In this document: positions 1-8,439 of the stretch, piece after piece | Layout of the letters: every line of letters starts with the position of its first letter | How positions within the stretch are numbered: the first letter of the stretch is position 1 | The notes under the pieces: model-generated | Databases searched by the model: none | Seen by the model: the letters and a program-made list of their open reading frames with translations, nothing else | Told to the model about the DNA's origin: nothing | Program-made: the position numbers and the translations under genes | Assembly (NCBI GenBank): GCA_045627365.1 | Contig: JAZQNN010000016.1 | Span: 17,905-81,904 of the forward strand | DNA: 64,000 nucleotides | Reading direction: 5' to 3' | From: RGIG5612 sp045627365 | GTDB taxonomy: Bacteria > Bacillota > Clostridia > Lachnospirales > Lachnospiraceae

Positions 1-1763
1 ATAATTTCAACATATCATCGAAAGAATACGAAGACATCCTGAGAGCGGCTAGAATCGGTATCTGGTCATTTGAGATGGATGAGGATGCTCCGAGAAGACT
101 GTATGCCAACGATGTAATGGAACAGCTGATCGGTGTTGAGCACGGGACCGATCCGGAGGCCGCATATGAGATATTCGCAGCCGGAATTCCGGCAACATAT
201 GATGAAGCCATCGAGACGTTCATCAGCAAAGTCGTTGATTATGGCATGGATGAGATCCACTATCCGTGGACAGCTCCCGACGGAAGAAAGGTCACCGTCA
301 GATGCGTCGGCGTTGTTGACAGGAACTACACAGGGAACGGTATCAGGCTGAGCGGTTACCATCAGGATATCACTCAGAACGCACTGGAACAGGCTCTGGA
401 TAATGAGAGAAAGGCCAACCATATCGTAAAAGCCTTCGCCGAGAAATATTACGTGTCATATTATATCGACATGAAGAGCCGTGCATACTATGAAATCAAG
501 ACTACTGACTACCTGAAGGAAGATATCGCACCTAAGGGTGATGTGAACAAGGCTTTCTCTTACTGGATCAATAACATACTGAATCCGGAATTCAAGGATA
601 TCGTGGGTAACTTCATAGATCTTGACAGCCTGGACAGAAGACTTAAGGCCAATCCTGATATATACGTGGATTACATCAACAAGGAAGGCGTGTGGTCCAG
701 AGGAAGATTCCTTCCTGTCGATTACGATGAAAAAGGTGAGCTCTGGCATGTGATCTATGCGGCCCAGATAATTGAAGAGGAAAAGGCTGTAGAGCTTGCA
801 GCAAAAGAGGCTGCTAAGGAGGCTCAGAAAGCCAACGAAGTCCTCAAGGAACAGCTCGATATCGTAGGTGCGGTCGCAACGATTTCGTACAACACGTACC
901 TTCTTGATGTCGATAATGACGATTACAAGATACTTAAGCAGCAGCCTGCAGTCGATAAATATATCTACGAAGGCATGGGCCTTGTGCGTATGGTAGGAAC
1001 GCTTCTTCGCACGCTTGATGAGGAATCAAGACAGAACCTTGCCCCATACATCGAGAACGCACAGAAGCTTCGTGCATTTACCAAAGACCGTGATAAGGCG
1101 GTCCTGGAATACCGCAGTATCATGGGCGTATGGAACAGGGCATATCTCGTTGTTATCGACAGGAATGCCAACGGAGAAGCCAATAAACTCCTGTGGCTCA
1201 TGATCGATATCGAGGACGAGAAGAGAAGAGAGCAGGCAGCCCGTTACAGATTGTCACTGGTCGAGAAGGAAAGAGATCTTGATATGCCGACAGGTCTTCT
1301 GAACAAGGCAGCGGTTGAAACGATGATCAAGGATACTCTGGATGCCAATAAGGGCGAGTACTTTGCGCTTCTTTCGATCGACCTTGATAACCTCAAGACG
1401 ATCAATGACACTTACGGACATACTCAGGGTGATGCTGCGATCAAGGCGGTTGCCGAAGCAATGAAGCACTGCTTCAGAGATAAGGACGTTCTTGGACGTT
1501 TCGGCGGAGATGAGTTCATCGCACTGCTTTCTGGCGTTGGACCGGATACATCGCTGGACGGCAAATTGCAGCAATTCATCGAGACCGTCGGCAAGACCAA
1601 ACTTGGCAATAACAACGAGTGGACCGTATCCTGCAGCGTTGGCTGCGCGATCGGTAAAGCGGGCGAAATCGATTTCACCGGATTGTATGAAAAGGCTGAC
1701 GCGGCTCTTTACAAGACGAAGAATTCCGGTAAGCACGGTTTCATCTCGATCATAACGGATTAA
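1..1763 (+). CDS. PAS/GGDEF diguanylate cyclase, 5' end outside window
   Basis: Probably makes cyclic di-GMP from two GTP. The reading frame (codons starting at base 3) is open to the window edge, so the ATG at 75 is internal and the true start is missing. The visible 586 residues start in a PAS-like fold (around residues 13-110, RAARIGIWSFEMD), continue through a second sensor-like region, then an Ala/Glu/Lys-rich coiled coil (about 258-284) and another sensor segment. The GGDEF domain covers about 425-586. The intact GGDEF motif lies at bases 1503-1517. RDKD ends exactly five residues before it, matching the RxxD product-inhibition site. No EAL or HD-GYP domain and no membrane segment are visible in this part. 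The signal sensed is unknown. A hairpin without a T-run separates it from the next gene. Confidence 0.9.
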   Translation, partial: NFNISSKEYEDILRAARIGIWSFEMDEDAPRRLYANDVMEQLIGVEHGTDPEAAYEIFAAGIPATYDEAIETFISKVVDYGMDEIHYPWTAPDGRKVTVRCVGVVDRNYTGNGIRLSGYHQDITQNALEQALDNERKANHIVKAFAEKYYVSYYIDMKSRAYYEIKTTDYLKEDIAPKGDVNKAFSYWINNILNPEFKDIVGNFIDLDSLDRRLKANPDIYVDYINKEGVWSRGRFLPVDYDEKGELWHVIYAAQIIEEEKAVELAAKEAAKEAQKANEVLKEQLDIVGAVATISYNTYLLDVDNDDYKILKQQPAVDKYIYEGMGLVRMVGTLLRTLDEESRQNLAPYIENAQKLRAFTKDRDKAVLEYRSIMGVWNRAYLVVIDRNANGEANKLLWLMIDIEDEKRREQAARYRLSLVEKERDLDMPTGLLNKAAVETMIKDTLDANKGEYFALLSIDLDNLKTINDTYGHTQGDAAIKAVAEAMKHCFRDKDVLGRFGGDEFIALLSGVGPDTSLDGKLQQFIETVGKTKLGNNNEWTVSCSVGCAIGKAGEIDFTGLYEKADAALYKTKNSGKHGFISIITD

Positions 1764-1776
1764 ATGGCAAAATCAC

Positions 1777-1805
1777 GCGTCTGGGGGTCAATGAACCCCG
1801 GACGC
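1777..1805 (+). terminator. Hairpin after the GGDEF gene (weak terminator)
   Basis: GCGTC-T-GGGGT pairs with ACCCC-G-GACGC around a short loop. The stem is strong and GC-rich but no T-run follows, so it may be an mRNA-stabilising or processing element, or an inefficient terminator, rather than a full intrinsic terminator. Confidence 0.4.
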
Positions 1806-1830
1806 AGGAAGATATGAGGAGATTTGACAA

Positions 1831-3006
1831 ATGAAGGATTTTTTTGAGAAATGCTATGAACCACAGCTTCAGGATACTCTGAAAGAGAAAGGAATCTATC
1901 CGTATTTCAGAGCTCTCGAAAGCCGCCAGGATGTCGAAGTCATCATGGAAGGCAAGCGCCGCATTATGATGGGCTCTAACAATTACCTTGGACTCACCGT
2001 ACAGCCGGAGATCAAAGAAGCCGGAATAAAGACGATCGAGAAGTTCGGAACAGGCTGCTCCGGTTCAAGATTTCTTAACGGAACGCTCCAGATGCACTAT
2101 GAGCTTGAAGAAGAGTTAGCAGGATTTTTGAGAAAAGAAGCGGTTATGACATTCCCAACAGGATTCATGTCAAACCTCGGAATTATAAGCGCTTTGGTCT
2201 CAAGACACGACTATGTTATTCTCGACCGTGAAGACCACGCTTCGATCTATGACGCGACCAGGCTTTGCTACGGCAAAATGCTCAGATACAAGCACGCCGA
2301 CATGGAAGACCTTGAACGTCAGCTTCAGCTGGTACCTGAAGAGGCCGGATGCCTGATCGTTACCGACGGAGTATTCTCAATGGGCGGCGATATAGCCAAG
2401 CTCCCTGAGATCTGCGCACTTGCAGAAAAATACGGCGCAAGAGTAATGGTCGACGACGCTCACGGACTCGGAGTTTTAGGCGAAGGCGGAAGAGGAACGC
2501 CAAATTACTTCGGACTTGAAGATAAAGTTGATATTTACATGGGAACGTTCAGCAAATCACTGGCTTCTCTGGGCGGATATATGGCAGCAGATGCCAAAAT
2601 CGTTGACTACGCAAGACATACAGCAAGGCCGTATATGTTTGCGGCATCCATCCCGCCTGCACAGACAGCGGTAGCGCTTGCAGCCCTCAGATATCTTGAA
2701 GCACATCCGGAACTCCCCGTAAAGCTTCATAATATCGCCGACAGATTCAGAAAGAATCTTATCGCACGCGATGTAAAGATCATCGAGGCTCCGACACCTA
2801 TCGTTCCGATCTACACATACGAGCCGGAGAACACTCTGATCAAGAATACTCAGATCTATGAAGCCGGCGTATATACCAACCCTGTTCTTCCGCCTGCATG
2901 CGCTCCTGGCGAGTGCCTGCTCAGGACAAGCCTTATGGCTTCTCATACGGAAGCGTTGGTAGACGAGGCAGCAGACATTATCGCGGAGGTTATGCATCGT
3001 GAGTAA
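1831..3006 (+). CDS. Alpha-oxoamine synthase, serine palmitoyltransferase-like
   Basis: PLP enzyme of the family that joins an amino acid to an acyl-CoA/ACP with loss of CO2 (Kbl, BioF, ALAS, SPT). The length of 391 aa is normal. Visible catalytic residues are His136 (stacks on PLP), Asp208 and His211 (VDDAHGLGVLGEGG) and the Schiff-base Lys242 in GTFSKSLASLGGY. Kbl, BioF and ALAS usually carry a GTLGKA-type sequence here; TFSKS is typical of serine palmitoyltransferases. The C-terminal NPVLPPA and LLRTSLMASHT stretches also resemble bacterial SPTs. It overlaps the next gene, a reductase, by 8 bp, which parallels the second step of sphingoid-base synthesis. The start has a GAGG site 10 bp upstream. 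Family assignment is firm; SPT-type specificity is an inference from motifs and context. Glycine C-acetyltransferase is the main alternative. Confidence 0.85.
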   Translation: MKDFFEKCYEPQLQDTLKEKGIYPYFRALESRQDVEVIMEGKRRIMMGSNNYLGLTVQPEIKEAGIKTIEKFGTGCSGSRFLNGTLQMHYELEEELAGFLRKEAVMTFPTGFMSNLGIISALVSRHDYVILDREDHASIYDATRLCYGKMLRYKHADMEDLERQLQLVPEEAGCLIVTDGVFSMGGDIAKLPEICALAEKYGARVMVDDAHGLGVLGEGGRGTPNYFGLEDKVDIYMGTFSKSLASLGGYMAADAKIVDYARHTARPYMFAASIPPAQTAVALAALRYLEAHPELPVKLHNIADRFRKNLIARDVKIIEAPTPIVPIYTYEPENTLIKNTQIYEAGVYTNPVLPPACAPGECLLRTSLMASHTEALVDEAADIIAEVMHRE

Positions 3007-3790
3007 GATCGCGCTTGTCACGGGCGGCTCGTCCGGAATAGGAAGAGAAGTTGCCCTGGCTCTTTTGGCAAAAGGCTGCAAGGTATATGAATTCAGCCGC
3101 AGAGATACCGAAAACGAAGGTTTCATTCACAAAAGCGTTGACGTGACGGACGAGGAAGCAGTCAAGAGTGCTGTTGATGAGATCATTACAGCAGAAGGCG
3201 GGATCGACGTGGTCGTTAACTGTGCAGGCTTCGGAATTTCAGGAGCGGTCGAATTCACTGAAACAGAAGCGGCTATCAGGCAGCTGGACGTGAATTTCTT
3301 CGGAATGGTTCGTGTGAACCATGCAGTGCTGCCGTATATGAGAAAGCAGGGCACGGGAAGGATCGTTAATATCAGCTCCGTAGCAGGTGCAATACCGATC
3401 CCGTTCCAGACATATTACTCGGTGTCCAAGGCTGCGATCAACAGCTATACCGCGGCAACGGCCAATGAAGTTAAACCATACGGCATAACGATGTGCGCCA
3501 TCCAGCCGGGAGATATCGCATCGGGTTTCACGGATGCGAGACAGAAGATCATCGCCGGCGATGAGGAATACGGCGGCAGGATCAGCAAGAGCGTTGCTGT
3601 CATGGAAAAAGATGAGCGTACCGGTATGGCACCTGCAGTTGCAGGAGCGTACATCGCCAAAATCGCTCTTAAGAAAAAAGTTAAACCGTACTATGCAATC
3701 GGATTTACATACAAATTCTTCTGTGTACTGATGAGGCTTTTGCCATGCGGATTTTCCAACTGGCTTTTAGGGCTCATATACGGAGGATGA
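2999..3790 (+). CDS. SDR reductase coupled to the SPT-like enzyme
   Basis: Classical short-chain dehydrogenase/reductase of 263 aa. The N-terminal TGGSSGIG (residues 8-15) binds NAD(P), NCAG replaces the usual NNAG, and the catalytic Ser (ISSVAG) and YxxxK (YSVSK) are present. The C-terminal 35 residues are strongly hydrophobic and aromatic (FTYKFFCVLMRLLPCGF), suggesting membrane association and a lipid substrate, as in 3-ketodihydrosphingosine reductases. It starts at a GTG inside the last codons of the SPT-like gene with GGAGG upstream, so translation is probably coupled. Reduction of a 3-keto long-chain amine is a reasonable inference. It is not the extended-SDR threonine dehydrogenase type that accompanies Kbl in some species. 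Confidence 0.85.
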   Translation: MSKIALVTGGSSGIGREVALALLAKGCKVYEFSRRDTENEGFIHKSVDVTDEEAVKSAVDEIITAEGGIDVVVNCAGFGISGAVEFTETEAAIRQLDVNFFGMVRVNHAVLPYMRKQGTGRIVNISSVAGAIPIPFQTYYSVSKAAINSYTAATANEVKPYGITMCAIQPGDIASGFTDARQKIIAGDEEYGGRISKSVAVMEKDERTGMAPAVAGAYIAKIALKKKVKPYYAIGFTYKFFCVLMRLLPCGFSNWLLGLIYGG

Positions 3791-3821
3791 AGTAAATCAC
3801 AATACGGAAGGAGGGTCCCTC

Positions 3822-4688
3822 TTGGATTTCTGGGAACAAGTCGTATCATTCGTAAAGAAAAATCTAACGATAACATCGATCAACGTGATCGATGTTATTG
3901 AGATGCTTATTATCGCCCTCATTTTCTATAAGCTGTTCATGTGGTTTAAGAAATCGAGGGCGTGGGCACTGTTCAAGGGTATTTTGATATTCCTTGCTGT
4001 GTTCCTGATTGCGGCGATATTCAGATTGAATACGATCCTCTGGATCGCCAGCAAGACCCTCAGCGTTGGCATCATTGGATTGTTTATTATTTTCCAGCCG
4101 GAGCTCAGGCGTGCGCTTGAGCAGCTCGGAAAGGGAAGCATCATCAGAAGACTTTTCGGTAATAATAAAGTCAAAGAACGCATCAGCGATCAGGCTATCG
4201 AGGAGATCGTAGCCGCTGTAGGTTCGATGGCAAATGATCATACCGGCGCGCTTATCTGCATAGAAAGAGACCTGCCGTTAAGCGAATATGAAAGGACAGG
4301 AATTCCGGTCGATTCCGTGATTTCCAGGCAGTTGCTGGTCAATATCTTTGAAGATAAGACTCCGCTTCATGACGGAGCCGTTATCGTCAGGAATGACAGG
4401 ATCACTTCGGCGACCTGCTATCTTCCTATGTCAGACAGCATGGGCCTTAACAAGAAATACGGAACGCGCCACCGCGCAGCTTTGGGCCTGAGCGAGGCAA
4501 CAGATGCTCTTACGATCGTCGTATCTGAGGAGACGGGCGCTATTTCACTTACTCAGTCAGGCACTATGACAGAGGACATCAGTCTGTCGACACTTAAGAA
4601 CAGGCTTCTTGAGTTCTCACATGCAGACGCTGACGGAAGCCTCAAAAAAATAACGAAGAAAGGAAAGAAAAACAATGAAGTTCTCTGA
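3822..4688 (+). CDS. cdaA: Membrane diadenylate cyclase CdaA
   Basis: Makes cyclic di-AMP from two ATP, an essential osmolyte and potassium signal in most Bacillota. The 288-aa protein has hydrophobic N-terminal segments (about residues 20-100) followed by a DisA_N catalytic domain with Asp184-Gly185-Ala186 (HDGAVIV) and Arg216-His217-Arg218 (RHRAALG), the two conserved nucleotide-binding motifs. Translation starts at TTG, preceded by a strong GGAGG seven bases upstream; no in-frame ATG lies near. It overlaps cdaR by 14 bp. The usual third gene of the operon, glmM, is absent here; galE follows cdaR instead. Confidence 0.95.
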   Translation: MDFWEQVVSFVKKNLTITSINVIDVIEMLIIALIFYKLFMWFKKSRAWALFKGILIFLAVFLIAAIFRLNTILWIASKTLSVGIIGLFIIFQPELRRALEQLGKGSIIRRLFGNNKVKERISDQAIEEIVAAVGSMANDHTGALICIERDLPLSEYERTGIPVDSVISRQLLVNIFEDKTPLHDGAVIVRNDRITSATCYLPMSDSMGLNKKYGTRHRAALGLSEATDALTIVVSEETGAISLTQSGTMTEDISLSTLKNRLLEFSHADADGSLKKITKKGKKNNEVL

Positions 4689-5790
4689 TTTTATGAAGAA
4701 GTACAATATCGGTTATATCTTCCTTTCTCTTGTCTGCGCATTCCTGCTTTGGCTTATCGTGGTCAATATTCAGGATCCGGAGATCACCAAGACTATTCAG
4801 AATATTCCGGTAATCATCAAGAACGAATCAATGATCCCGGACAAGGAATACGTATATACTGTTGCGTCGGGAAGCACCACGAGCGTTCGAGTTAAAGGAA
4901 ACAGAAGCATTGTGGACACGTTGACCGCAAGCAGCTTCCAGGCGACCGCGGACTTTGCGGAGCTGTCCAAGACGAATGCTGTTCCGATCAATGTTGAGCT
5001 TGCCGGCAAGGCGGCTCAGTATATCGACAAACTGGAGCTGGAAGTAAAGACAAGGAGCATGATCATCAATCTGGAGCAGATGCGTACCAAGAGCATGAAG
5101 GTCCAGATCGAATATGTCGGCAAATTTGCTGATAATATGGTCATCGACAGCGCGGCAGTTACTCCGGAATACATCGATGTGACCGCACCTGAATCAATAC
5201 TCGGAACGATAGATTCCGTTACAGCGATCGTTAATTGCATAGACGTGACAAACGGCGCAGTGGTTAAGCTTACCCCGAGAATGATCGATCTGGATGGCAA
5301 AACCGTACAGCCTTCAGACACTGTCTATATGGAATATAAAGATGACGTTTACGCGGAATTCGGCGTAACGTACACGAAGACTGTAGAGGTTTCTTTTACT
5401 CCGTCTGCGATTCTTGCAGAGAACTGCACGGTGGACGGTGTTGACCTTTCCTTCAACCTTGTAACTATCAAGGGCGTGAAAGAAATCGTTGATAATATCA
5501 ATAAAGTTTTGGTACCGACGAGTGTCGCTGACCTTTCTAAGGCAACCAAGGATGTAGTTGTAGAAGTCGATTTGACTGATTATGCCCCAAGCGGTGTGGT
5601 CATCTACGGCGGCAACAGGCAGCTTACAATTACGATCCATATCAGCGAACATAAGCCGGAAGTGCCGACCGACGAGGATGGCAATCCGATCGAGTTTGAA
5701 ACGGATGAAGAGGGGAATCCCATAATCCCGGAGACTGAATCTGACTTAGAAGAAAACTCGGAGGATACGGCCGAGACAACGCAGCCATAA
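4675..5790 (+). CDS. cdaR: CdaA regulator, YbbR-domain protein CdaR
   Basis: Extracytoplasmic partner that modulates CdaA. One N-terminal membrane anchor (about residues 13-31, FLSLVCAFLLWLIVV) is followed by about three YbbR repeats, each a beta-rich module of about 80-90 residues, and an acidic Pro/Glu/Thr-rich tail of about 45 residues with a repeated DEDGNPIEF / DEEGNPII unit. The start codon lies inside the end of cdaA with a GAAAGG-type site upstream, so the two are translationally coupled. Family assignment is secure from gene pairing and architecture. Confidence 0.92.
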   Translation: MKFSDFMKKYNIGYIFLSLVCAFLLWLIVVNIQDPEITKTIQNIPVIIKNESMIPDKEYVYTVASGSTTSVRVKGNRSIVDTLTASSFQATADFAELSKTNAVPINVELAGKAAQYIDKLELEVKTRSMIINLEQMRTKSMKVQIEYVGKFADNMVIDSAAVTPEYIDVTAPESILGTIDSVTAIVNCIDVTNGAVVKLTPRMIDLDGKTVQPSDTVYMEYKDDVYAEFGVTYTKTVEVSFTPSAILAENCTVDGVDLSFNLVTIKGVKEIVDNINKVLVPTSVADLSKATKDVVVEVDLTDYAPSGVVIYGGNRQLTITIHISEHKPEVPTDEDGNPIEFETDEEGNPIIPETESDLEENSEDTAETTQP

Positions 5791-5808
5791 TATTTTGGAG
5801 AATTGCAA

Positions 5809-6822
5809 ATGAAGATACTTGTTACCGGCGGTGCCGGATATATAGGAAGCCACACCTGCGTGGAATTGTTGAAAAAAGGACACGAAGTCGTTGTTGTTGA
5901 CAACCTGTCAAATTCCAGCGACGAGGCTCTGAAGCGCGTCGAGGATATTACCGGCCGCCAAATCATCTTTTATAATAGTGATATAAGAGATAAAGAAGGG
6001 CTCATGGGAATTTTCGAGACAGAAAAGCCGGAAGCTGTGATCCATTTTGCAGGTCTTAAGGCAGTTGGTGAGTCGGTCAGCAAGCCATTAATGTATTATG
6101 AAAATAATGTAGCCGGGACCGTTACGCTTCTTCAGGTCATGCAGGAGACAGGCTGCAAGAATATTGTTTTCAGCTCATCCGCGACCGTATACGGCGAGCC
6201 AAAGTCCATGCCGATTTTAGAATCTGCCGATATTTATGCCCTTAATCCGTACGGCCGCACAAAGGTGATGATAGAGCAGATATTAGGAGATCTGTGCGTG
6301 GCAGATCCTGAGTGGAATGCGATCCTGCTCAGATATTTCAATCCGATAGGCGCGCATGAGAGCGGCCTGATAGGAGAAGACCCTCAGGGGATCCCGAACA
6401 ATCTGGTCCCGTATGTTGCGCAGGTCGCTGTCGGCATCAGGGATCATGTAAATGTTTTCGGAAATGACTACGATACACCGGACGGAACAGGCGTGCGCGA
6501 TTATATCCATGTTGTCGATCTGGCAAAGGGCCATGTGAACGCGATCGAGAAACTGGCAGAGAATCCGGGCCTTAAAGCTTATAATCTAGGCACCGGAATC
6601 GGCTACAGCGTGCTTGATGTAATTGCAGCTTACAGCAGAGCATGCGGACACGAGCTTGCTTATGTTATCGGACCGCGCAGACCCGGAGATACAGACAAGA
6701 ACTGGGCCGATCCGTCGCTGGCATACAAAGAACTCGGCTGGAAGGCAGAGTACGGCCTCGACAAGATGTGCGAGGATTCGTGGCGCTGGCAGAGCAATAA
6801 TCCGCACGGATATCGCGGCTGA
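5809..6822 (+). CDS. galE: UDP-glucose 4-epimerase GalE
   Basis: Interconverts UDP-glucose and UDP-galactose for the Leloir pathway and for surface polysaccharide precursors. The 337-aa extended SDR opens with the NAD-binding GGAGYIGSH, has the catalytic Ser in SSSATVYG and YxxxK in YGRTK, and keeps full length to the C-terminal WRWQSNNPHGY signature. ATG 5809 is preferred over the upstream TTG at 5803 because GGAG at 5797-5800 is then eight bases away. It follows cdaR by 18 bp and may be the last gene of that transcript. No other galactose genes are near. Confidence 0.95.
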   Translation: MKILVTGGAGYIGSHTCVELLKKGHEVVVVDNLSNSSDEALKRVEDITGRQIIFYNSDIRDKEGLMGIFETEKPEAVIHFAGLKAVGESVSKPLMYYENNVAGTVTLLQVMQETGCKNIVFSSSATVYGEPKSMPILESADIYALNPYGRTKVMIEQILGDLCVADPEWNAILLRYFNPIGAHESGLIGEDPQGIPNNLVPYVAQVAVGIRDHVNVFGNDYDTPDGTGVRDYIHVVDLAKGHVNAIEKLAENPGLKAYNLGTGIGYSVLDVIAAYSRACGHELAYVIGPRRPGDTDKNWADPSLAYKELGWKAEYGLDKMCEDSWRWQSNNPHGYRG

Positions 6823-6849
6823 TTACTTTATATAATGATAAAAATGTTA

Positions 6850-6878
6850 TTGACACGGGATACCCCGTGTGGTATATT
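6850..6878 (+). promoter_or_regulatory. Consensus sigma-A promoter with dyad in the spacer
   Basis: TTGACA (6850-6855), a 17-bp spacer and TATATT (6873-6878), directed at rpmG-secE-nusG. A perfect dyad ACACGGG-ATAC-CCCGTGT (6853-6870) fills most of the spacer and overlaps the end of the -35, so it could be an operator. Confidence 0.8.
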
Positions 6879-6888
6879 GCTATAGCGC

Positions 6889-6941
6889 AAAAGAGGAGAA
6901 CTCTTTTTTTTGTGCAGTCCGGCGTTTGCTTTGGCACTGCA
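6889..6941 (+). promoter_or_regulatory. Structured leader / possible attenuator before rpmG
   Basis: AAAAGAG pairs with CTCTTTT around GAGAA and runs into four further T residues, a small intrinsic-terminator shape just after the promoter. A second stem pairs TGCAGT (6913-6918) with ACTGCA (6936-6941). Together they may attenuate the ribosomal operon. This is read from sequence only. Confidence 0.4.
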
Positions 6942-6989
6942 TAATACGCATCACATTTTATTTTTATTTAATTGGGAGGATGAATATCC

Positions 6990-7139
6990 ATGAGAACCAA
7001 AATCACATTGGCATGCACAGAGTGCAAGCAGAGAAACTACAACACAACCAAGGACAAGAAGGCTCATCCGGACAGGATGGAAACCTCTAAGTACTGCCCG
7101 TTCTGCCGTAAGCACACAATGCACAAGGAGACAAAATAA
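6990..7139 (+). CDS. rpmG: Ribosomal protein bL33
   Basis: A 49-aa large-subunit protein beginning MRTKITLACTECKQRNY. It has two CxxC pairs (CTEC and CPFC), so it is the zinc-binding C+ form. GGGAGGA ends nine bases before the ATG. It heads the secE-nusG operon, the usual place for rpmG in Bacillota, with only 3 bp to secE. The nearby ATG at 6980 is in another frame and gives no bL33-like product. Confidence 0.97.
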   Translation: MRTKITLACTECKQRNYNTTKDKKAHPDRMETSKYCPFCRKHTMHKETK

Positions 7140-7142
7140 CCA

Positions 7143-7340
7143 ATGGCTGAGAATACTGCGAAGAAAGACAAGCCCAGCTTCTTTAAGGGTCTTAAAATCG
7201 AATTAAAGAAGATCATTTGGCCGGACAAGAAGTCCGTATTTCGTCAGACACTCCTGATCGTTGTAATCACGATCATTCTTGGAGTGCTTGTAAAACTTTT
7301 GGACACCGGCGTTCAGGCTTTGCTTAACCTGATCGCATAG
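7143..7340 (+). CDS. secE: Preprotein translocase subunit SecE
   Basis: Small essential subunit that clamps SecY in the membrane channel. The 65 aa match the short Gram-positive form: a basic, amphipathic N-terminus, the conserved ELKKIIWPDKKSV turn and one transmembrane helix (about residues 37-60). It sits between rpmG and nusG with a 14-bp gap to nusG, the standard order. Confidence 0.95.
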   Translation: MAENTAKKDKPSFFKGLKIELKKIIWPDKKSVFRQTLLIVVITIILGVLVKLLDTGVQALLNLIA

Positions 7341-7354
7341 TTTGAGGAGACGAT

Positions 7355-7873
7355 ATGGCAGAAGGTGCAAATTGGTATGTAGTTCATACCTATTCCGGAT
7401 ATGAGAATAAGGTTAAGGCCACTTTGGAGAAGACCATCGAGAGCAGAAAGCTCCAGGATCAGATCTTAGAAGTAGCTATCCCTGTTCAGGATGTCGTCGA
7501 GATCAAGAACGGCCAGCGTAAGACCACCCAGAAGAAACAGTTTCCGGGATATGTTCTTATCAATATGGTAATGAACGACAACACATGGTATGTAGTTCGT
7601 AATACCAGAGGTGTTACAGGATTTGTAGGCCCGGGATCCAAGCCGGTTCCTCTCACTGAAGAAGAGATGAGACCGCTTATCGGCATGGGTGAACAGGTTG
7701 TTGTCGCATACGAGGTCGGTGACCTTGTAACGGCAATCAGCGGTGTCTGGGAAGGCACCATCGGTAAGGTATCTGCAGTCAACGAAGGCAAACAGACTGT
7801 TACCATCAATGTTGACATGTTCGGCAGAGAGACACCGGTCGATATCGGATTTACTGATATCAAAAAGATGTAA
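7355..7873 (+). CDS. nusG: Transcription termination/antitermination factor NusG
   Basis: RNA polymerase elongation factor of 172 aa. The N-terminal NGN domain (about 5-110) starts WYVVHTYSGYENKV, and the C-terminal KOW domain (about 120-172) contains VTAISGVWEGTIGKVSAVN. The start has GAGG eight bases upstream. Gene order secE-nusG-rplK is canonical. Confidence 0.97.
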   Translation: MAEGANWYVVHTYSGYENKVKATLEKTIESRKLQDQILEVAIPVQDVVEIKNGQRKTTQKKQFPGYVLINMVMNDNTWYVVRNTRGVTGFVGPGSKPVPLTEEEMRPLIGMGEQVVVAYEVGDLVTAISGVWEGTIGKVSAVNEGKQTVTINVDMFGRETPVDIGFTDIKKM

Positions 7874-7890
7874 TTTTAAATTTGGCACAA

Positions 7891-7906
7891 ACCGGGACCT
7901 CCCGGT
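7891..7906 (+). promoter_or_regulatory. Hairpin in the nusG-rplK gap
   Basis: Perfect palindrome ACCGGGACCTCCCGGT followed by AATAATT. It may be a partial terminator or processing site separating nusG from the ribosomal protein genes; the rplK ribosome binding site lies about 30 bases further on. Confidence 0.4.
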
Positions 7907-7951
7907 AATAATTAAGAGGTAGCCGCAAGGCGCAAGAAAGGAAGACCAATC

Positions 7952-8377
7952 ATGGCAAAGAAAATTGACGGATACATTAAGTTACAGATTCAGGCAGGCA
8001 AGGCAACACCGGCTCCTCCTGTAGGACCTGCTCTGGGACAGTATGGTGTGAATATTGTGCAGTTCACAAAAGAGTTCAATGCCAGAACAGCTGATCAGAT
8101 GGGAATGGTTATCCCTGTTGTTATCACTGTTTACGCTGACAAGAGCTTTACATTCATCACCAAGACTCCTCCGGCTCCTGTTCTGATCAAGAAGGCATGC
8201 AATATCGAATCCGGTTCTGCAGAGCCTAACAAGAAGAAAGTTGCTACCATCTCTAAGGCTGATCTTCAGAAGATCGCTGAGACCAAGATGCCTGACCTTA
8301 ACGCAGCTAGTCTTGAAGCAGCAATGAGCATGATCGCAGGCACTTGCCGCAGCATGGGCGTAAAGGTAGAGGAATAA
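7952..8377 (+). CDS. rplK: Ribosomal protein uL11
   Basis: The 141-aa protein of the GTPase-associated centre, where it binds 23S rRNA next to the L10/L12 stalk and takes part in factor binding and the stringent response. It has the Pro-rich N-terminal KATPAPPVGPALGQYGVN and the C-terminal rRNA-binding domain ending MIAGTCRSMGVKVE. GAAAGGAAG precedes the ATG. Followed by rplA as usual. Confidence 0.98.
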   Translation: MAKKIDGYIKLQIQAGKATPAPPVGPALGQYGVNIVQFTKEFNARTADQMGMVIPVVITVYADKSFTFITKTPPAPVLIKKACNIESGSAEPNKKKVATISKADLQKIAETKMPDLNAASLEAAMSMIAGTCRSMGVKVEE

Positions 8378-8392
8378 TTACAGTTTAGAAGA

Positions 8393-8432
8393 GTGGGAGG
8401 GGCCGCGCGCCCTGTCATCACCACCAGGAGGT
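8393..8432 (+). promoter_or_regulatory. Probable L1 autoregulatory site before rplA
   Basis: GTGGGAGG (8393-8400) can pair with the CACCAC-containing segment just before the AGGAGG of rplA, with an inner GGGC/GCCC stem. A stem enclosing the rplA ribosome binding site is the expected form of an L1-binding translational operator in this operon. Specific L1 binding is inferred. Confidence 0.5.
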
Positions 8433-8439
8433 ATAAATA

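Noticed and set aside
1831..3790. Kbl-Tdh threonine degradation pair
   Set aside because: The lysine motif is of the SPT type and the SDR is a classical short form with a hydrophobic tail, not a zinc or extended-SDR threonine dehydrogenase.
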